NCBI GenBank assembly: GCA_964437415.1
Contig: CAYTGN010000009.1
Coordinates: forward strand, 53,300 to 117,299
Length of the DNA stretch: 64,000 nucleotides
Direction: 5' to 3'
Origin: CADEDV01 sp964437415
Lineage (GTDB): Bacteria > Bacteroidota > Bacteroidia > Chitinophagales > Chitinophagaceae
Within the stretch, counting starts at the first letter, position 1; every line of letters starts with the position of its first letter. Made by a program: the position numbers and the translations under genes. Below are positions 50,191-58,657 of the stretch, in pieces. The notes below the pieces were generated by a model. The model saw only the letters and a list, made by a program, of their open reading frames with translations. It ran no database searches and was not told where the DNA came from.

Positions 50191-51543
50191 GTGTTACCTG
50201 TTCAATTATTAGAGTCACTTGCAAATACCAAAGGCTTCGATAAAGAAGCTTTTGAAAATATCCATGCTTCGGGTGAACAGGTCACTTCAATAAGAATAAA
50301 TCCTTTCAAATTTTCAGACTCTCCGAAAGCCCTCTCCTTTGGAGAGGGTTTGGGTGAGGTCGGTTGGTGTAAGCAAGGCTACTACCTCCAATTCCGCCCT
50401 TCTTTCACCTTCGACCCGCTTTTCCACGCCGGTTGCTATTATGTGCAGGAAGCTTCTTCCATGTTTTTAGAACAGGCATTGAAACAAACAGTTGATCTTT
50501 CCAAACCACTAAAAGTGCTCGACCTCTGTGCTGCGCCGGGGGGAAAGTCAACACATATTCAATCTTTGATTTCTGCCGAAAGCTTATTAGTGAGTAATGA
50601 AGTGATCCGCTCACGGGCCAATGTGCTGAAAGATAATATCATCAAATGGGGCTGTGAGAATGTGGCGGTCACAAATAACGACCCGAAAGATTTTGCCCGG
50701 CTGGAGAATTATTTTGATGTCATCGTAGTGGACGCACCCTGCAGCGGCAGCGGTTTATTCAGGAGAGACCCGGAAGCTATTGAAGAATGGAGTGAGAATA
50801 ATGTTCAATTGTGTTCGCAGCGGCAGCAACGGATCCTGGCTGATGTTTTTCCGGCACTTAGAAAGGACGGTATGCTCATCTATTCCACCTGTTCTTATTC
50901 AAAAGAAGAAGACGAGGAAATAGTTAACTGGCTTCAGCAGGAGTTTCCAATATTCAATATTCAATTGTCAATACACAACGATTGGGGTATCATCGAATCT
51001 GACCCCGGCTATCGCTTCTGGCCCGATAAAGTGAAAGGCGAAGGTTTCTTTTTGGCCTGCTTTCGGAAAACAGGAGGAGAGAGTGAGATTGCATTCAGAC
51101 CAAAATATAGACCTGTGCTGGCCGATAAAAAAGATATAGCTGTTATCAGCCGCTGGGCTGAAATGGATGGCCGCATCTTTATCCGGAACGGGGATACGGT
51201 TTATGCATGGCCTTCGAACCTTGTGCATGATTTCAGCCTGCTGATGGACAAGCTAAAGGTCATTTATTCCGGGGTGTTGACAGGGGAATTGATAAGGGAT
51301 AAACTGGTGCCCGATCATGCACTGGCAATGAGCCGGATAGTGGCAAATAATGCTGGCAGAACAGAGCTGAATAAGGAGCAGGCCATTCGTTACCTGCAGC
51401 GAAAAGACATCATCATGGAAAATGCCAACAAAGGCTGGCAATTGGTTACTTATCAGCAGTATTCGCTGGGCTGGGTGAATGTACTTCCCAACCGGGTGAA
51501 TAATTATTATCCCAAGGAACTGAGGATATTAAAAGAAAATTAA
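50191..51543 (+). CDS. NOL1/NOP2/Sun-family rRNA (cytosine-5) methyltransferase with two repeat-derived inserts
   Basis: 450 residues, GTG start. AdoMet motif I VLDLCAAPGGKSTH is followed by the catalytic motif DAPCSGSGLFRRDPEA and the second Cys motif YSTCSYSKEEDEE. The C-terminal region resembles the RsmF tail, a PUA-like RNA-binding part. It methylates cytosine in 16S rRNA or another RNA. Residues 44-57 (SPKALSFGEGLGEV) are encoded by a G/C palindrome, and residues 253-263 (IFNIQLSIHN) by a simple-word tract. Both lie between conserved blocks. Confidence 0.9.
   Translation: MLPVQLLESLANTKGFDKEAFENIHASGEQVTSIRINPFKFSDSPKALSFGEGLGEVGWCKQGYYLQFRPSFTFDPLFHAGCYYVQEASSMFLEQALKQTVDLSKPLKVLDLCAAPGGKSTHIQSLISAESLLVSNEVIRSRANVLKDNIIKWGCENVAVTNNDPKDFARLENYFDVIVVDAPCSGSGLFRRDPEAIEEWSENNVQLCSQRQQRILADVFPALRKDGMLIYSTCSYSKEEDEEIVNWLQQEFPIFNIQLSIHNDWGIIESDPGYRFWPDKVKGEGFFLACFRKTGGESEIAFRPKYRPVLADKKDIAVISRWAEMDGRIFIRNGDTVYAWPSNLVHDFSLLMDKLKVIYSGVLTGELIRDKLVPDHALAMSRIVANNAGRTELNKEQAIRYLQRKDIIMENANKGWQLVTYQQYSLGWVNVLPNRVNNYYPKELRILKEN
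50322..50361. repeat. In-frame palindromic repeat in the methyltransferase gene
   Basis: CCCTCTCC-TTT-GGAGAGGG (50330-50348), then TTTGGGTGAGG. It is the CTCTCC variant of the CCCCTCC element and encodes SPKALSFGEGLGEV. Confidence 0.8.
50947..50978. repeat. In-frame simple-word tract in the methyltransferase gene
   Basis: CCAATATTCAATATTCAATT and onward, tandem ATTCAAT words, encoding IFNIQLSIHN. The same motif class is in the HI0933-type gene (27645-27676). Confidence 0.6.
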
Positions 51544-51596
51544 AGACATTGCTGCTTGGTAAAAAAATGCATCTTTGTAGCCCCAAATCTTGTGTT

Positions 51597-52580
51597 ATGA
51601 AAAGTTTTTTTCTTTCAGCGTTTATTTTCCTTGTGGCTGGTCTTGCCTCAGCACAGGTGGGTGACCTGATGGTGAAAAGCGGTGACCAGGGAATGTACCT
51701 GGATCATAAAGTGGCGCCACGGGAGAGTTTTTTTGCAATTGGCCGTCTTTACAACCTGACCCCTGCAGAGCTTGCTGCCTATAACAAACTTGATCTGAAC
51801 AAAGGACTCCTCATAGGGCAGGTGCTCAGAATTCCGCTTAATGAAAATAATTTTACACAAACAGGCAACAGCGGCACGCCGGTTTATCATAAAGTGGCCC
51901 CAAATGAAGGTCTGATCAGGATCAGCAGGCTCAATAATGATGTGCCTCTTACCCATCTGAAAGGATGGAATAAACTTACCAGTGATCAGGTGAGGGCTGG
52001 CTCCAAATTAGTAGTTGGATTTGTAAAGAGTACCGCATTGGCAAAAGTAACATTGCCTGCCCCTTTGAAAGAAACGGAAATAGCGGAAATAAAACCGGTG
52101 GAAGAAAAAAATGAAGAAGTGGTTGCTGAAATAAAGCCTGTAGTGAAAGAGGAAGCAAAACCTGAAGTAAAGGAAGAGCCAAAACAGGAAGTAAAGGAAG
52201 AACCTCAGAAAGTGGAACCGGCATTTGCAAAAAACGAAGAAAAAACAGCCGTTTCAGAAAATGGGTATTTCAAATATCATTTCGATCAGCAGATAAAAAA
52301 CACACCGGTTACCAAAGAGGCCATGCTCACTTCCGGTATATTTAAAACCACCAGCGGCTGGTTAGATGCTAAATATTACTTACTCATGGATGGGGTGCAG
52401 CCGGGAACCATTGTGAAAGTGGTGAATCCTACAAATAATACTGCTATCTATGCCAAAGTGCTGGGCGAAATGGCCGGAATCCGCCAGAATGAAGGTTTTG
52501 ACATCCGCATCAGCAGTGCCGCAGCTTCAGCGCTGAAAGTGACGGAAGAGGATAAGTTTATTGTGAAAGCCAACTGGTAG
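51597..52580 (+). CDS. LysM-domain cell-envelope protein with C-terminal barrel-like domain
   Basis: 327 residues from MKSFFLSAFIFLVAGLASAQ (signal peptide). Two LysM modules follow (DHKVAPRESFFAIGRLYNLT ... GQVLRIPL and YHKVAPNEGLIRISRLNND). Then a repetitive Glu/Lys/Pro/Val linker (EEAKPEVKEEPKQEVKEEP) and a C-terminal domain, LMDGVQPGTIVKVVNPTNN to FDIRISSAAASAL, which resembles the RlpA double-psi barrel. It probably binds peptidoglycan in the periplasm. CATCTTTG (51570-51577) is a near -7 box. The longer frame from 51549 was rejected because the signal peptide starts at 51597. Confidence 0.85.
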   Translation: MKSFFLSAFIFLVAGLASAQVGDLMVKSGDQGMYLDHKVAPRESFFAIGRLYNLTPAELAAYNKLDLNKGLLIGQVLRIPLNENNFTQTGNSGTPVYHKVAPNEGLIRISRLNNDVPLTHLKGWNKLTSDQVRAGSKLVVGFVKSTALAKVTLPAPLKETEIAEIKPVEEKNEEVVAEIKPVVKEEAKPEVKEEPKQEVKEEPQKVEPAFAKNEEKTAVSENGYFKYHFDQQIKNTPVTKEAMLTSGIFKTTSGWLDAKYYLLMDGVQPGTIVKVVNPTNNTAIYAKVLGEMAGIRQNEGFDIRISSAAASALKVTEEDKFIVKANW

Positions 52581-52587
52581 AAGCCTT

Positions 52588-53574
52588 TCATTTATTGCTG
52601 TCAAAACGGTAGCCACGCAGAAACTCTTCTGCATTCATTCTTTTTTTTCCTTCCAGTTGCAGTTCCTGCACAACAACATAACCATCTGCACAGGTAAATT
52701 TCAGGTATGTTTTACCGTCAGTCAGGCGTTCACCCGGCTGCTGAAGTGGTGATGTGATTTCTTTTTCTGTTCTGTAAATCTTCAGCATTTTTCCATCCAG
52801 TGTGATAAAAGCTCCCGGGAAAGGGGAGAGGCCACGGATAAGGTTATGCACTTCTTCTGTTGTTTTGCTGAAATCAATTTTGCAGGTGTCGGAGAAAATT
52901 TTAGGAGCATGGTTGAGTTTTTGGTCGTGAGCCGTGAGTCGTGAGTCGGGCACTAACGATTCACGACTCACGATTGCCGATTGAGGTTTTTCTTTCAGCG
53001 TCCCCTCCGCCAACCCCTTCACCGTTTCCACCAACACCCTTGCACCTATTTCTTTCATCCGGTCATGCACTTCTCCTGCTGTTTCATTTTCACCAATAGG
53101 AAAACTTTCCTGTAATAAAATATCACCGGTGTCTATTTCATGTTTTAGTTTGAAAGTGGTGACGCCGGTTTCTTTTTCACCATTAATAATGGCCCAATTA
53201 ATAGGAGCAGCGCCGCGATATTGCGGCAATAAAGAACCATGGAGGTTCACTGTTCCCATGGGCGGCATATTCCACACCACCTCAGGCAACATCCGGAACG
53301 CAACCACGATCTGCAGATCGGCATTAAGTGATTTTAGTTGAGCTAAAAATTCAGGATTCTTGAGTTTCTCAGGTTGCAAAACCTTTAAGCCTTGTTCAAC
53401 CGCATACTTTTTCACTGCACTTTCAGTAAGCTTCATGCCTCTTCCGGCGGGTTTATCCGGGGCAGTGATCACACCGGCAATATTACAGCCTGCTTTTACC
53501 AATGCAGCTAATGATGCAACGGCAAATTCGGGTGTGCCCATAAAAACGATTCGCAGGGATTGAAATGTTGACAT
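52588..53574 (-). CDS. fmt: Methionyl-tRNA formyltransferase with repeat-derived insert
   Basis: 328 residues from MSTFQSLRIVFMGTPEFAVA. The catalytic region VNLHGSLLPQYRGAAPINWAI and IDTGDILLQ is complete. It formylates initiator Met-tRNA using formyl-tetrahydrofolate. Residues about 197-217 (SAIVSRESLVPDSRLTAHD) replace a short linker and are encoded by an inverted repeat of GTGAGTC words. TACTTTCG on this strand ends 5 bases before the ATG, supporting 53574 over an upstream in-frame ATG. Confidence 0.95.
   Translation of the reverse strand: MSTFQSLRIVFMGTPEFAVASLAALVKAGCNIAGVITAPDKPAGRGMKLTESAVKKYAVEQGLKVLQPEKLKNPEFLAQLKSLNADLQIVVAFRMLPEVVWNMPPMGTVNLHGSLLPQYRGAAPINWAIINGEKETGVTTFKLKHEIDTGDILLQESFPIGENETAGEVHDRMKEIGARVLVETVKGLAEGTLKEKPQSAIVSRESLVPDSRLTAHDQKLNHAPKIFSDTCKIDFSKTTEEVHNLIRGLSPFPGAFITLDGKMLKIYRTEKEITSPLQQPGERLTDGKTYLKFTCADGYVVVQELQLEGKKRMNAEEFLRGYRFDSNK
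52925..52987. repeat. In-frame inverted repeat of GTGAGTC words inside fmt
   Basis: CGTGAGTCGTGAGTCG (52933-52948) is inverted at 52957-52972 (CGATTCACGACTCACG) with one mismatch, loop of 8. It encodes a roughly 20-residue insert in the domain linker of Fmt. Confidence 0.75.
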
Positions 53575-53579
53575 CGCTG

Positions 53580-53587
53580 CGAAAGTA
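53580..53587 (-). promoter_or_regulatory. Possible promoter -7 box of fmt
   Basis: Minus-strand TACTTTCG, one mismatch from TAnnTTTG, ends 5 bases before the ATG. Other starts in the window use TTCG in the same place. Confidence 0.5.
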
Positions 53588-53623
53588 CAATAAGACCGGG
53601 AATGCATTCAGGAAATAGCAGGC

Positions 53624-54880
53624 TCATTCAAAATCCTCATACAGCAAATATTTTTTCCGTATCGCTTTGAACTCACTCAATTTCGGTTCCCAGCTTTTTC
53701 TGATTTCTTCTTCTGATTTTCCGGCCTTGATCTGTTGCCAGAGATCGTTATTGCCAGCCAGTTTATTAAAGAAAGATTCTTCCATTCGGCCAGACTTTGG
53801 CAAAATGAAGAAACTGTCCTTTTGAGGGAAAATTTTATAAGCATCCATCAGCCATTTCAACTGTATCCTGTTATCCACTTTGGCGAGTACTTCTTCGGGT
53901 GTTCCGCTCAGGTCCCAACCATGACAGACTTTGCCGAAATGCTTGGAACTTTTGGCGCCGGCATTGGGATTTGGAGTGAATGCATAAAGATTCTTTGGCA
54001 GGTCAGGATGTCCAAACACCTGGAATTGTTTATCCGTGCCCCGTCCTTCACTCAATACTGTTCCTTCAAAATAGCAGGTGGAAGGATAGAGATAAATGGA
54101 TTGTATGTTGGGCAGGTTGGGTGATGGTTTCACCGGCAGCACATATTTGCTTTTGTGATTGTAGTTCGCATTTTTGATCACCATGAAATGAAAAGGAGTG
54201 TCGGGATGATGCTGTGTCACTTTCTGAAAATAACCGGCATAGGCATTGGCTTTTTCAGAAAGCCATTTTTCACCGGTCAGCATCATGGCATATTCAGCGA
54301 TGGTCATGCCATACACAACAGGAACGGGCTGCATACCAACAAATGATTTATATCTTTTGTCTAAAACAGGCCCGTCCACATAATGACCATTAGGGTTGGG
54401 CCGGTCAAGTAACAACAGGGGAATTTTAAATTCAAAAGCGGCTTCCATCATTTCTTCGAGTGATGAGATATAAGTGTAAAAACGAACTCCCACATCCTGT
54501 ATGTCGAAAAGAAGAATATCAAGCCCTTTCACATCTTCGGCGGAAGGTCTTCGTTTGTTGCCATACAGGGAAACTACGGGGATGCCTGTTGCTTCATCAA
54601 TATAGTTGCTGATCTTTTCTCCTGCAGGCGCAGTGCCACGAAAACCATGCTCAGGTCCGAATATCACTTTAATGTTTACACCCAGCTTTCTCAGGGTATC
54701 TACCAGGTGTGTGTTGCCCACCATTGAAGTGTGGTTGGCAAACACACCGATATTCTTTCCTTTTATCAAAGGCAGGTAAACCGGAATTCGATCGGCGGCG
54801 GCCATTATCTTTTTTTCTCCGGTTTGCGCAGCAGCGCTGAGGAAAAAAGACAGGAGAGCAATCGTAAAGATGGATTTCAT
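53624..54880 (-). CDS. Exo-beta-N-acetylmuramidase NamZ-like (DUF1343)
   Basis: 418 residues from MKSIFTIALLSFFLSAAAQ (signal peptide). GVFANHTSMVGNTHLVDTLRKL, FGPEHGFRGTAPAGEKI, LLFDIQDVGVRFYTYISS and LLLDRPNPNGHYVDGP are the DUF1343 core. Family members with shown activity release MurNAc from the non-reducing end of peptidoglycan fragments. It is probably periplasmic and used in wall recycling or feeding. The downstream gene on the strand is fmt, 49 bases away. Confidence 0.9.
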   Translation of the reverse strand: MKSIFTIALLSFFLSAAAQTGEKKIMAAADRIPVYLPLIKGKNIGVFANHTSMVGNTHLVDTLRKLGVNIKVIFGPEHGFRGTAPAGEKISNYIDEATGIPVVSLYGNKRRPSAEDVKGLDILLFDIQDVGVRFYTYISSLEEMMEAAFEFKIPLLLLDRPNPNGHYVDGPVLDKRYKSFVGMQPVPVVYGMTIAEYAMMLTGEKWLSEKANAYAGYFQKVTQHHPDTPFHFMVIKNANYNHKSKYVLPVKPSPNLPNIQSIYLYPSTCYFEGTVLSEGRGTDKQFQVFGHPDLPKNLYAFTPNPNAGAKSSKHFGKVCHGWDLSGTPEEVLAKVDNRIQLKWLMDAYKIFPQKDSFFILPKSGRMEESFFNKLAGNNDLWQQIKAGKSEEEIRKSWEPKLSEFKAIRKKYLLYEDFE

Positions 54881-54966
54881 GTGGTTTTTTTTCAGCATTC
54901 AAAGTAGGTAAAATATTGATACAGACAGACAGGGATATTTAAACGGTTGCATCGGGCAAATTCACC

Positions 54967-54974
54967 TACCTTGC
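54967..54974 (+). promoter_or_regulatory. Possible promoter -7 box of the FKBP gene
   Basis: TACCTTGC is close to TAnnTTTG, 28 bases before ATG at 55003. Confidence 0.4.
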
Positions 54975-55002
54975 AGGTTACTTAAACTTAAAAAAGTCAA
55001 CA

Positions 55003-55458
55003 ATGGCGCAGGTAAAAAGCGGGGATAAAGTAAAAGTGCATTATCATGGCAAACTCACCAATGGCGAAACCTTTGATTCATCAGAAGGCCGTGCGCCGTT
55101 GGAATTTGAAGTGGGCAGCGGGATGGTGATTAAAGGATTTGATGACGGGGTGACAGGCATGGTGGTAGGAGATAAGAAAACGATCAATATTCCTTTTGAT
55201 GAAGCATATGGTCCCCGTCAGCCGGAAATGATCGTGGAATTTCCCAAAGAGAAATTTCCCCAGGATATGGAACTGGAACTGGGTATGCAACTGATGATGA
55301 ACAATGGCGCAGATCAGCAGTTTCCTGTAGTGGTCACCCAGATCAAGGAAGAAGTGGTAGTATTGGACGCTAATCATCCCCTTGCCGGGCAAGACCTGGT
55401 GTTTGATATAGAACTGGTAGAGATCGTTGGAGGAACTCCGCTGATTATTGTACCGTAA
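55003..55458 (+). CDS. FKBP-type peptidyl-prolyl isomerase, SlyD-like
   Basis: 151 residues, no signal peptide. VKVHYHGKLTNGETFDSSEGRAPLEFEVG opens the FKBP domain, FDDGVTGMVVGDKKTINIPFDEAYGPR continues it, and an insert-in-flap domain (residues about 75-125) is present as in SlyD. The C-terminal metal-binding His-rich tail of E. coli SlyD is absent. A cytoplasmic foldase. Confidence 0.92.
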   Translation: MAQVKSGDKVKVHYHGKLTNGETFDSSEGRAPLEFEVGSGMVIKGFDDGVTGMVVGDKKTINIPFDEAYGPRQPEMIVEFPKEKFPQDMELELGMQLMMNNGADQQFPVVVTQIKEEVVVLDANHPLAGQDLVFDIELVEIVGGTPLIIVP

Positions 55459-55464
55459 TAAGAA

Positions 55465-55528
55465 GTTCATGGTTCATAGTTCATGGTAGAAAGAGTCTGC
55501 TATGAACTATGAACCATAAGCCATGAAC
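55465..55528. repeat. Long inverted repeat of TTCATGG words between convergent genes
   Basis: ATGGTTCATAGTTCATGG (55469-55486) pairs with CTATGAACTATGAACCAT (55500-55517) with one or two wobbles, loop 13. It could be a bidirectional termination structure although no T tract follows. It is built from simple words as in fmt. Confidence 0.7.
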
Positions 55529-55529
55529 G

Positions 55530-56081
55530 CTATTTCCTGTTCAGCCACCAACCCAGCCAGATGCCCACAAGTCCCCATGCAACAAGGCTGTCAATTAATT
55601 GCCCGTGCAATGTTTCTGTGGGTGTTTGAAACCAGTTATGCATGGTGTAGGGACCCCAGAGAAATGTTACAAGCCCCAACGCCACAGAGCCTGCAAATAT
55701 TCGCATTTGGGTGGGTGTTCCGCCACGGGTAAGAATGTATATTAAGGAGAAAACAAGAAACAGATCTACCAGGAAACCACGGATCATCGGTCTTGTCATG
55801 TTGTAACTGTATGCAGTTTTATACATCACCAAAGCCCAGGGTTTTCCGTCCATCTGTTTGCCCAGTTCCATCGCTTCTTTTTCCGGGGTGCCGGGTTGCA
55901 CCGTCGGTATCATGTACATTCCATCTTCATTAAATGTGCTGCTAAGGTAGCTAAGCACACTGTCTTGTGCCGGAGTGTACTTCGCTTCTGCATCATGAAT
56001 TTTTAAAACTGTCCATGACAAAAACTGCCACCCAAATAGCAGGATTGCCCCAACTAAGGAGCCGATTAACCATTTTTTCAT
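55530..56081 (-). CDS. Membrane protein of unknown function
   Basis: 183 residues from MKKWLIGSLVGAILLFGWQFLSW. An N-terminal membrane helix, a periplasmic part (KYTPAQDSVLSYLSSTFNEDG), then two or three helices (GFLVDLFLVFSLIYILTRGG and FAGSVALGLVTFLWGPY) are visible. No catalytic motif. Family not recognised. It is divergent from pepT. Confidence 0.75.
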   Translation of the reverse strand: MKKWLIGSLVGAILLFGWQFLSWTVLKIHDAEAKYTPAQDSVLSYLSSTFNEDGMYMIPTVQPGTPEKEAMELGKQMDGKPWALVMYKTAYSYNMTRPMIRGFLVDLFLVFSLIYILTRGGTPTQMRIFAGSVALGLVTFLWGPYTMHNWFQTPTETLHGQLIDSLVAWGLVGIWLGWWLNRK

Positions 56082-56192
56082 GTTGGTAAGTTTTGGTTTA
56101 GTCATAAAAGGTAGACATATTCGGAATTTTTGTCAAGCGGTATTTATTGACGGCTCTTAAAATCGTATATTCGATGCCCCTAAAGTGATTGT

Positions 56193-57440
56193 ATGTTTGA
56201 GCATTACAGGTTTACAGCGGCAGAAAGATTTTTGAGATATGTGCAGGTGGATACCCAAAGCGACCCTCAATCTTCTACCTATCCCACCACAGAAAAGCAA
56301 AAGGACCTTAGCCGGATCTTGGCAGAGGAGTTAAAGCAAATGGGCATTGCTGATGCTCACATGGACGAGTGGGGATATGTATATGCAACTATTTCTTCCA
56401 CTACGGATAAGAAAGTTCCTGTTATTTGTTTTTGTGCCCATGTTGATACAGCACCGGATTGCAGCGGCACGGGAGTGAAACCCATTGTTCATAAAAATTA
56501 CCAGGGACAGGATATTGTGTTACCCGATGATACCTCGCAGGTGCTTCGGATGAGTGAGTATCCCTATTTGCAAAAACTCATCGGGCATGATATTATCACA
56601 GCATCAGGAACTACACTACTTGGTTCGGATGATAAAGCCGGTGTGGCGGAGATCATGGACCTGGCGAATTTTTTAATGACAAACAAGAGTGTAAAACATG
56701 GCGAAATAAAGATATTGTTCACACCTGATGAAGAAGTAGGCAAGGGAACTGCAAAAGTTGACCTCAAAAAATTGGGAGCTGAATTTGCCTACACCCTTGA
56801 CGGTGGCGATGCAGGTTCACTGGAAGATGAGACCTTCAGCGCTGATGGGGTGCAGGTGATCATTCATGGAGTGATTGCTCATCCGGGTTATGCAAAAGAT
56901 AAAATGATCAATGCGATGAAGATTGCCGGTGAAATACTGGCAGCCTTGCCAAAGGATCGTCTTTCTCCGGAATCAACGGATGGCAAAAGAGGGTTTATTC
57001 ATCCCGTGAGGATAGAAGGTATTGCTGAAAAATGTACCATTGATTTCATCATCCGTGACTTTGAGACAGCAGGTCTGAAAAAGAAAGAGGATTATCTGCG
57101 GACGCAGATCGAGGAAAGAATGCGAACCTATCCCAAAGCTTCATTTGAATTTCATGTGACAGAGCAATACCGCAACATGAAAGAAGTACTGGACCAGCAC
57201 CCGCAGGTGGTGGAATATGCCAAAGAGGCCATTCAGCGGACAGGACTTGAATTGAAAATGGAGAGCATCCGTGGCGGCACCGATGGAAGCCGCTTGTCTT
57301 TTATGGGACTGCCCTGTCCGAATTTGTTTGCAGGCGAGCAGGGAATTCATTCAAAACTGGAGCATATCAGTGTGCAGGATATGAACAGGGCGGTGGAAAC
57401 AATGGTACTCCTTGTGCAGATTTGGGAAGAGAAGGGCTAA
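56193..57440 (+). CDS. pepT: Peptidase T (tripeptide aminopeptidase)
   Basis: 415 residues, M20 metallopeptidase. CAHVDTAPDCSG carries the first zinc His and Asp; GSDDKAGVAEIM gives the bridging Asp; FTPDEEVGKGT contains the catalytic Glu pair; RGGTDGSRLSFMGLPCPN ends with conserved Arg/Gly. It cleaves N-terminal residues from tripeptides in the cytosol. Confidence 0.95.
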   Translation: MFEHYRFTAAERFLRYVQVDTQSDPQSSTYPTTEKQKDLSRILAEELKQMGIADAHMDEWGYVYATISSTTDKKVPVICFCAHVDTAPDCSGTGVKPIVHKNYQGQDIVLPDDTSQVLRMSEYPYLQKLIGHDIITASGTTLLGSDDKAGVAEIMDLANFLMTNKSVKHGEIKILFTPDEEVGKGTAKVDLKKLGAEFAYTLDGGDAGSLEDETFSADGVQVIIHGVIAHPGYAKDKMINAMKIAGEILAALPKDRLSPESTDGKRGFIHPVRIEGIAEKCTIDFIIRDFETAGLKKKEDYLRTQIEERMRTYPKASFEFHVTEQYRNMKEVLDQHPQVVEYAKEAIQRTGLELKMESIRGGTDGSRLSFMGLPCPNLFAGEQGIHSKLEHISVQDMNRAVETMVLLVQIWEEKG

Positions 57441-57473
57441 TTAGTCGTACATTGCGATCCTAAAATTTTAATT

Positions 57474-58421
57474 ATGGAATTCACAAAATGGCTGGCTGAA
57501 TATTGGTGGATCATCGTGGCAGTGATCATTTTCTTTGGTTTTTTCTTTACCATCAACCAGGGTTATATCGGTGTCATCACCATGTTTGGTAAATATCGCC
57601 GCATTGTTCGTCCCGGTTTGCGGATGAAAATCCCCATCCTGGAGCAGGTGTTCAAAAAAATATCCATCCAGAACCGTTCGGTGGAACTGGAATTCCAGGC
57701 AGTGACGCAAGATCAGGCCAATGTATATTTCAAATCCATGCTACTTTATTCCGTGCAGAATGAAGCAGAGGATACGATAAAGAAAGTGGCGTTCAAGTTT
57801 ATCAGCGATCGCGACCTGATGCAGGCATTGGTCAGAACGATTGAGGGAAATATTCGTTCATTCGTGGCCACCAAGAAGCAGGCGGAAGTACTCGGTCTTC
57901 GCAGGGAGATCGTTCAGTATGTAAAAGTAGAGGTGGATCATTCACTCGAAGAATGGGGCTATCATCTGCAGGATCTGCAGATCAATGATATCACCTTTGA
58001 TAAAATGATCCTCGACTCCATGAGCAAGGTGGTGGCATCCAACAACCTGAAAGCAGCAGCAGAGAACGAAGGGCAGGCTTTACTTATAACCAAAACCAAA
58101 GGAGCTGAAGCAGATGGTAATGCCATTAAAATTGCTGCGGAAGCAGAAAAAGAAGCCGCCCGCCTGCGTGGCCAGGGTGTGGCTTTATTCCGTAAAGAAG
58201 TGGCTTCAGGTATGACAGAAGCCGCCGAGCAAATGAAACAGGCGAATCTTGATACAAACGTCATACTCTTTAGTATGTGGACAGAAGCGATCAAAAACTT
58301 TGCGGAATACGGTAAGGGCAATGTAATCTTTCTTGATGGCAGCCCGGATGGCATGGAAGGCACAATGAAGCAGATTCAGGCATTGATGATCAAGCAGGCA
58401 GGCACCAGCAATTTAAAATAA
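57474..58421 (+). CDS. SPFH/band-7 membrane-anchored protein
   Basis: 315 residues: an N-terminal membrane segment (WWIIVAVIIFFGFFFTINQG), then the SPFH domain (YIGVITMFGKYRRIVRPGLR to about residue 190) and a helical coiled-coil region (AENEGQALLITKTKGAEADG). Members of this family (slipin/stomatin-like) form ring-shaped membrane scaffolds. The partner NfeD-type gene was not seen next to it. It ends before a strong terminator. Confidence 0.9.
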   Translation: MEFTKWLAEYWWIIVAVIIFFGFFFTINQGYIGVITMFGKYRRIVRPGLRMKIPILEQVFKKISIQNRSVELEFQAVTQDQANVYFKSMLLYSVQNEAEDTIKKVAFKFISDRDLMQALVRTIEGNIRSFVATKKQAEVLGLRREIVQYVKVEVDHSLEEWGYHLQDLQINDITFDKMILDSMSKVVASNNLKAAAENEGQALLITKTKGAEADGNAIKIAAEAEKEAARLRGQGVALFRKEVASGMTEAAEQMKQANLDTNVILFSMWTEAIKNFAEYGKGNVIFLDGSPDGMEGTMKQIQALMIKQAGTSNLK

Positions 58422-58446
58422 GGTAACAAGTCCGGTATATCCATGA

Positions 58447-58478
58447 GGGTTAAAAGGCTTTGCCTTTTAACCCTTTTA
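58447..58478 (+). terminator. Terminator after the SPFH gene
   Basis: GGGTTAAAAGGC (58447-58458) pairs perfectly with GCCTTTTAACCC (58462-58473) around TTT, followed by TTTT. Twelve base pairs. Confidence 0.93.
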
Positions 58479-58657
58479 TTCATGCTGAAACACTGAAACC
58501 TGCAGTCTCCTGTTAAAGTACTCTAAAACTTCAACTGCTCTCACAACGTGGCATCGTTTTTCCCGTTCTTCACCCATTGTTGACAGGTGTTGAAAACAAA
58601 CAAAAAGTAAAATAAGCGTCTTGCCTTACATTTACCCACCAAAAGAGGAAATATTGT

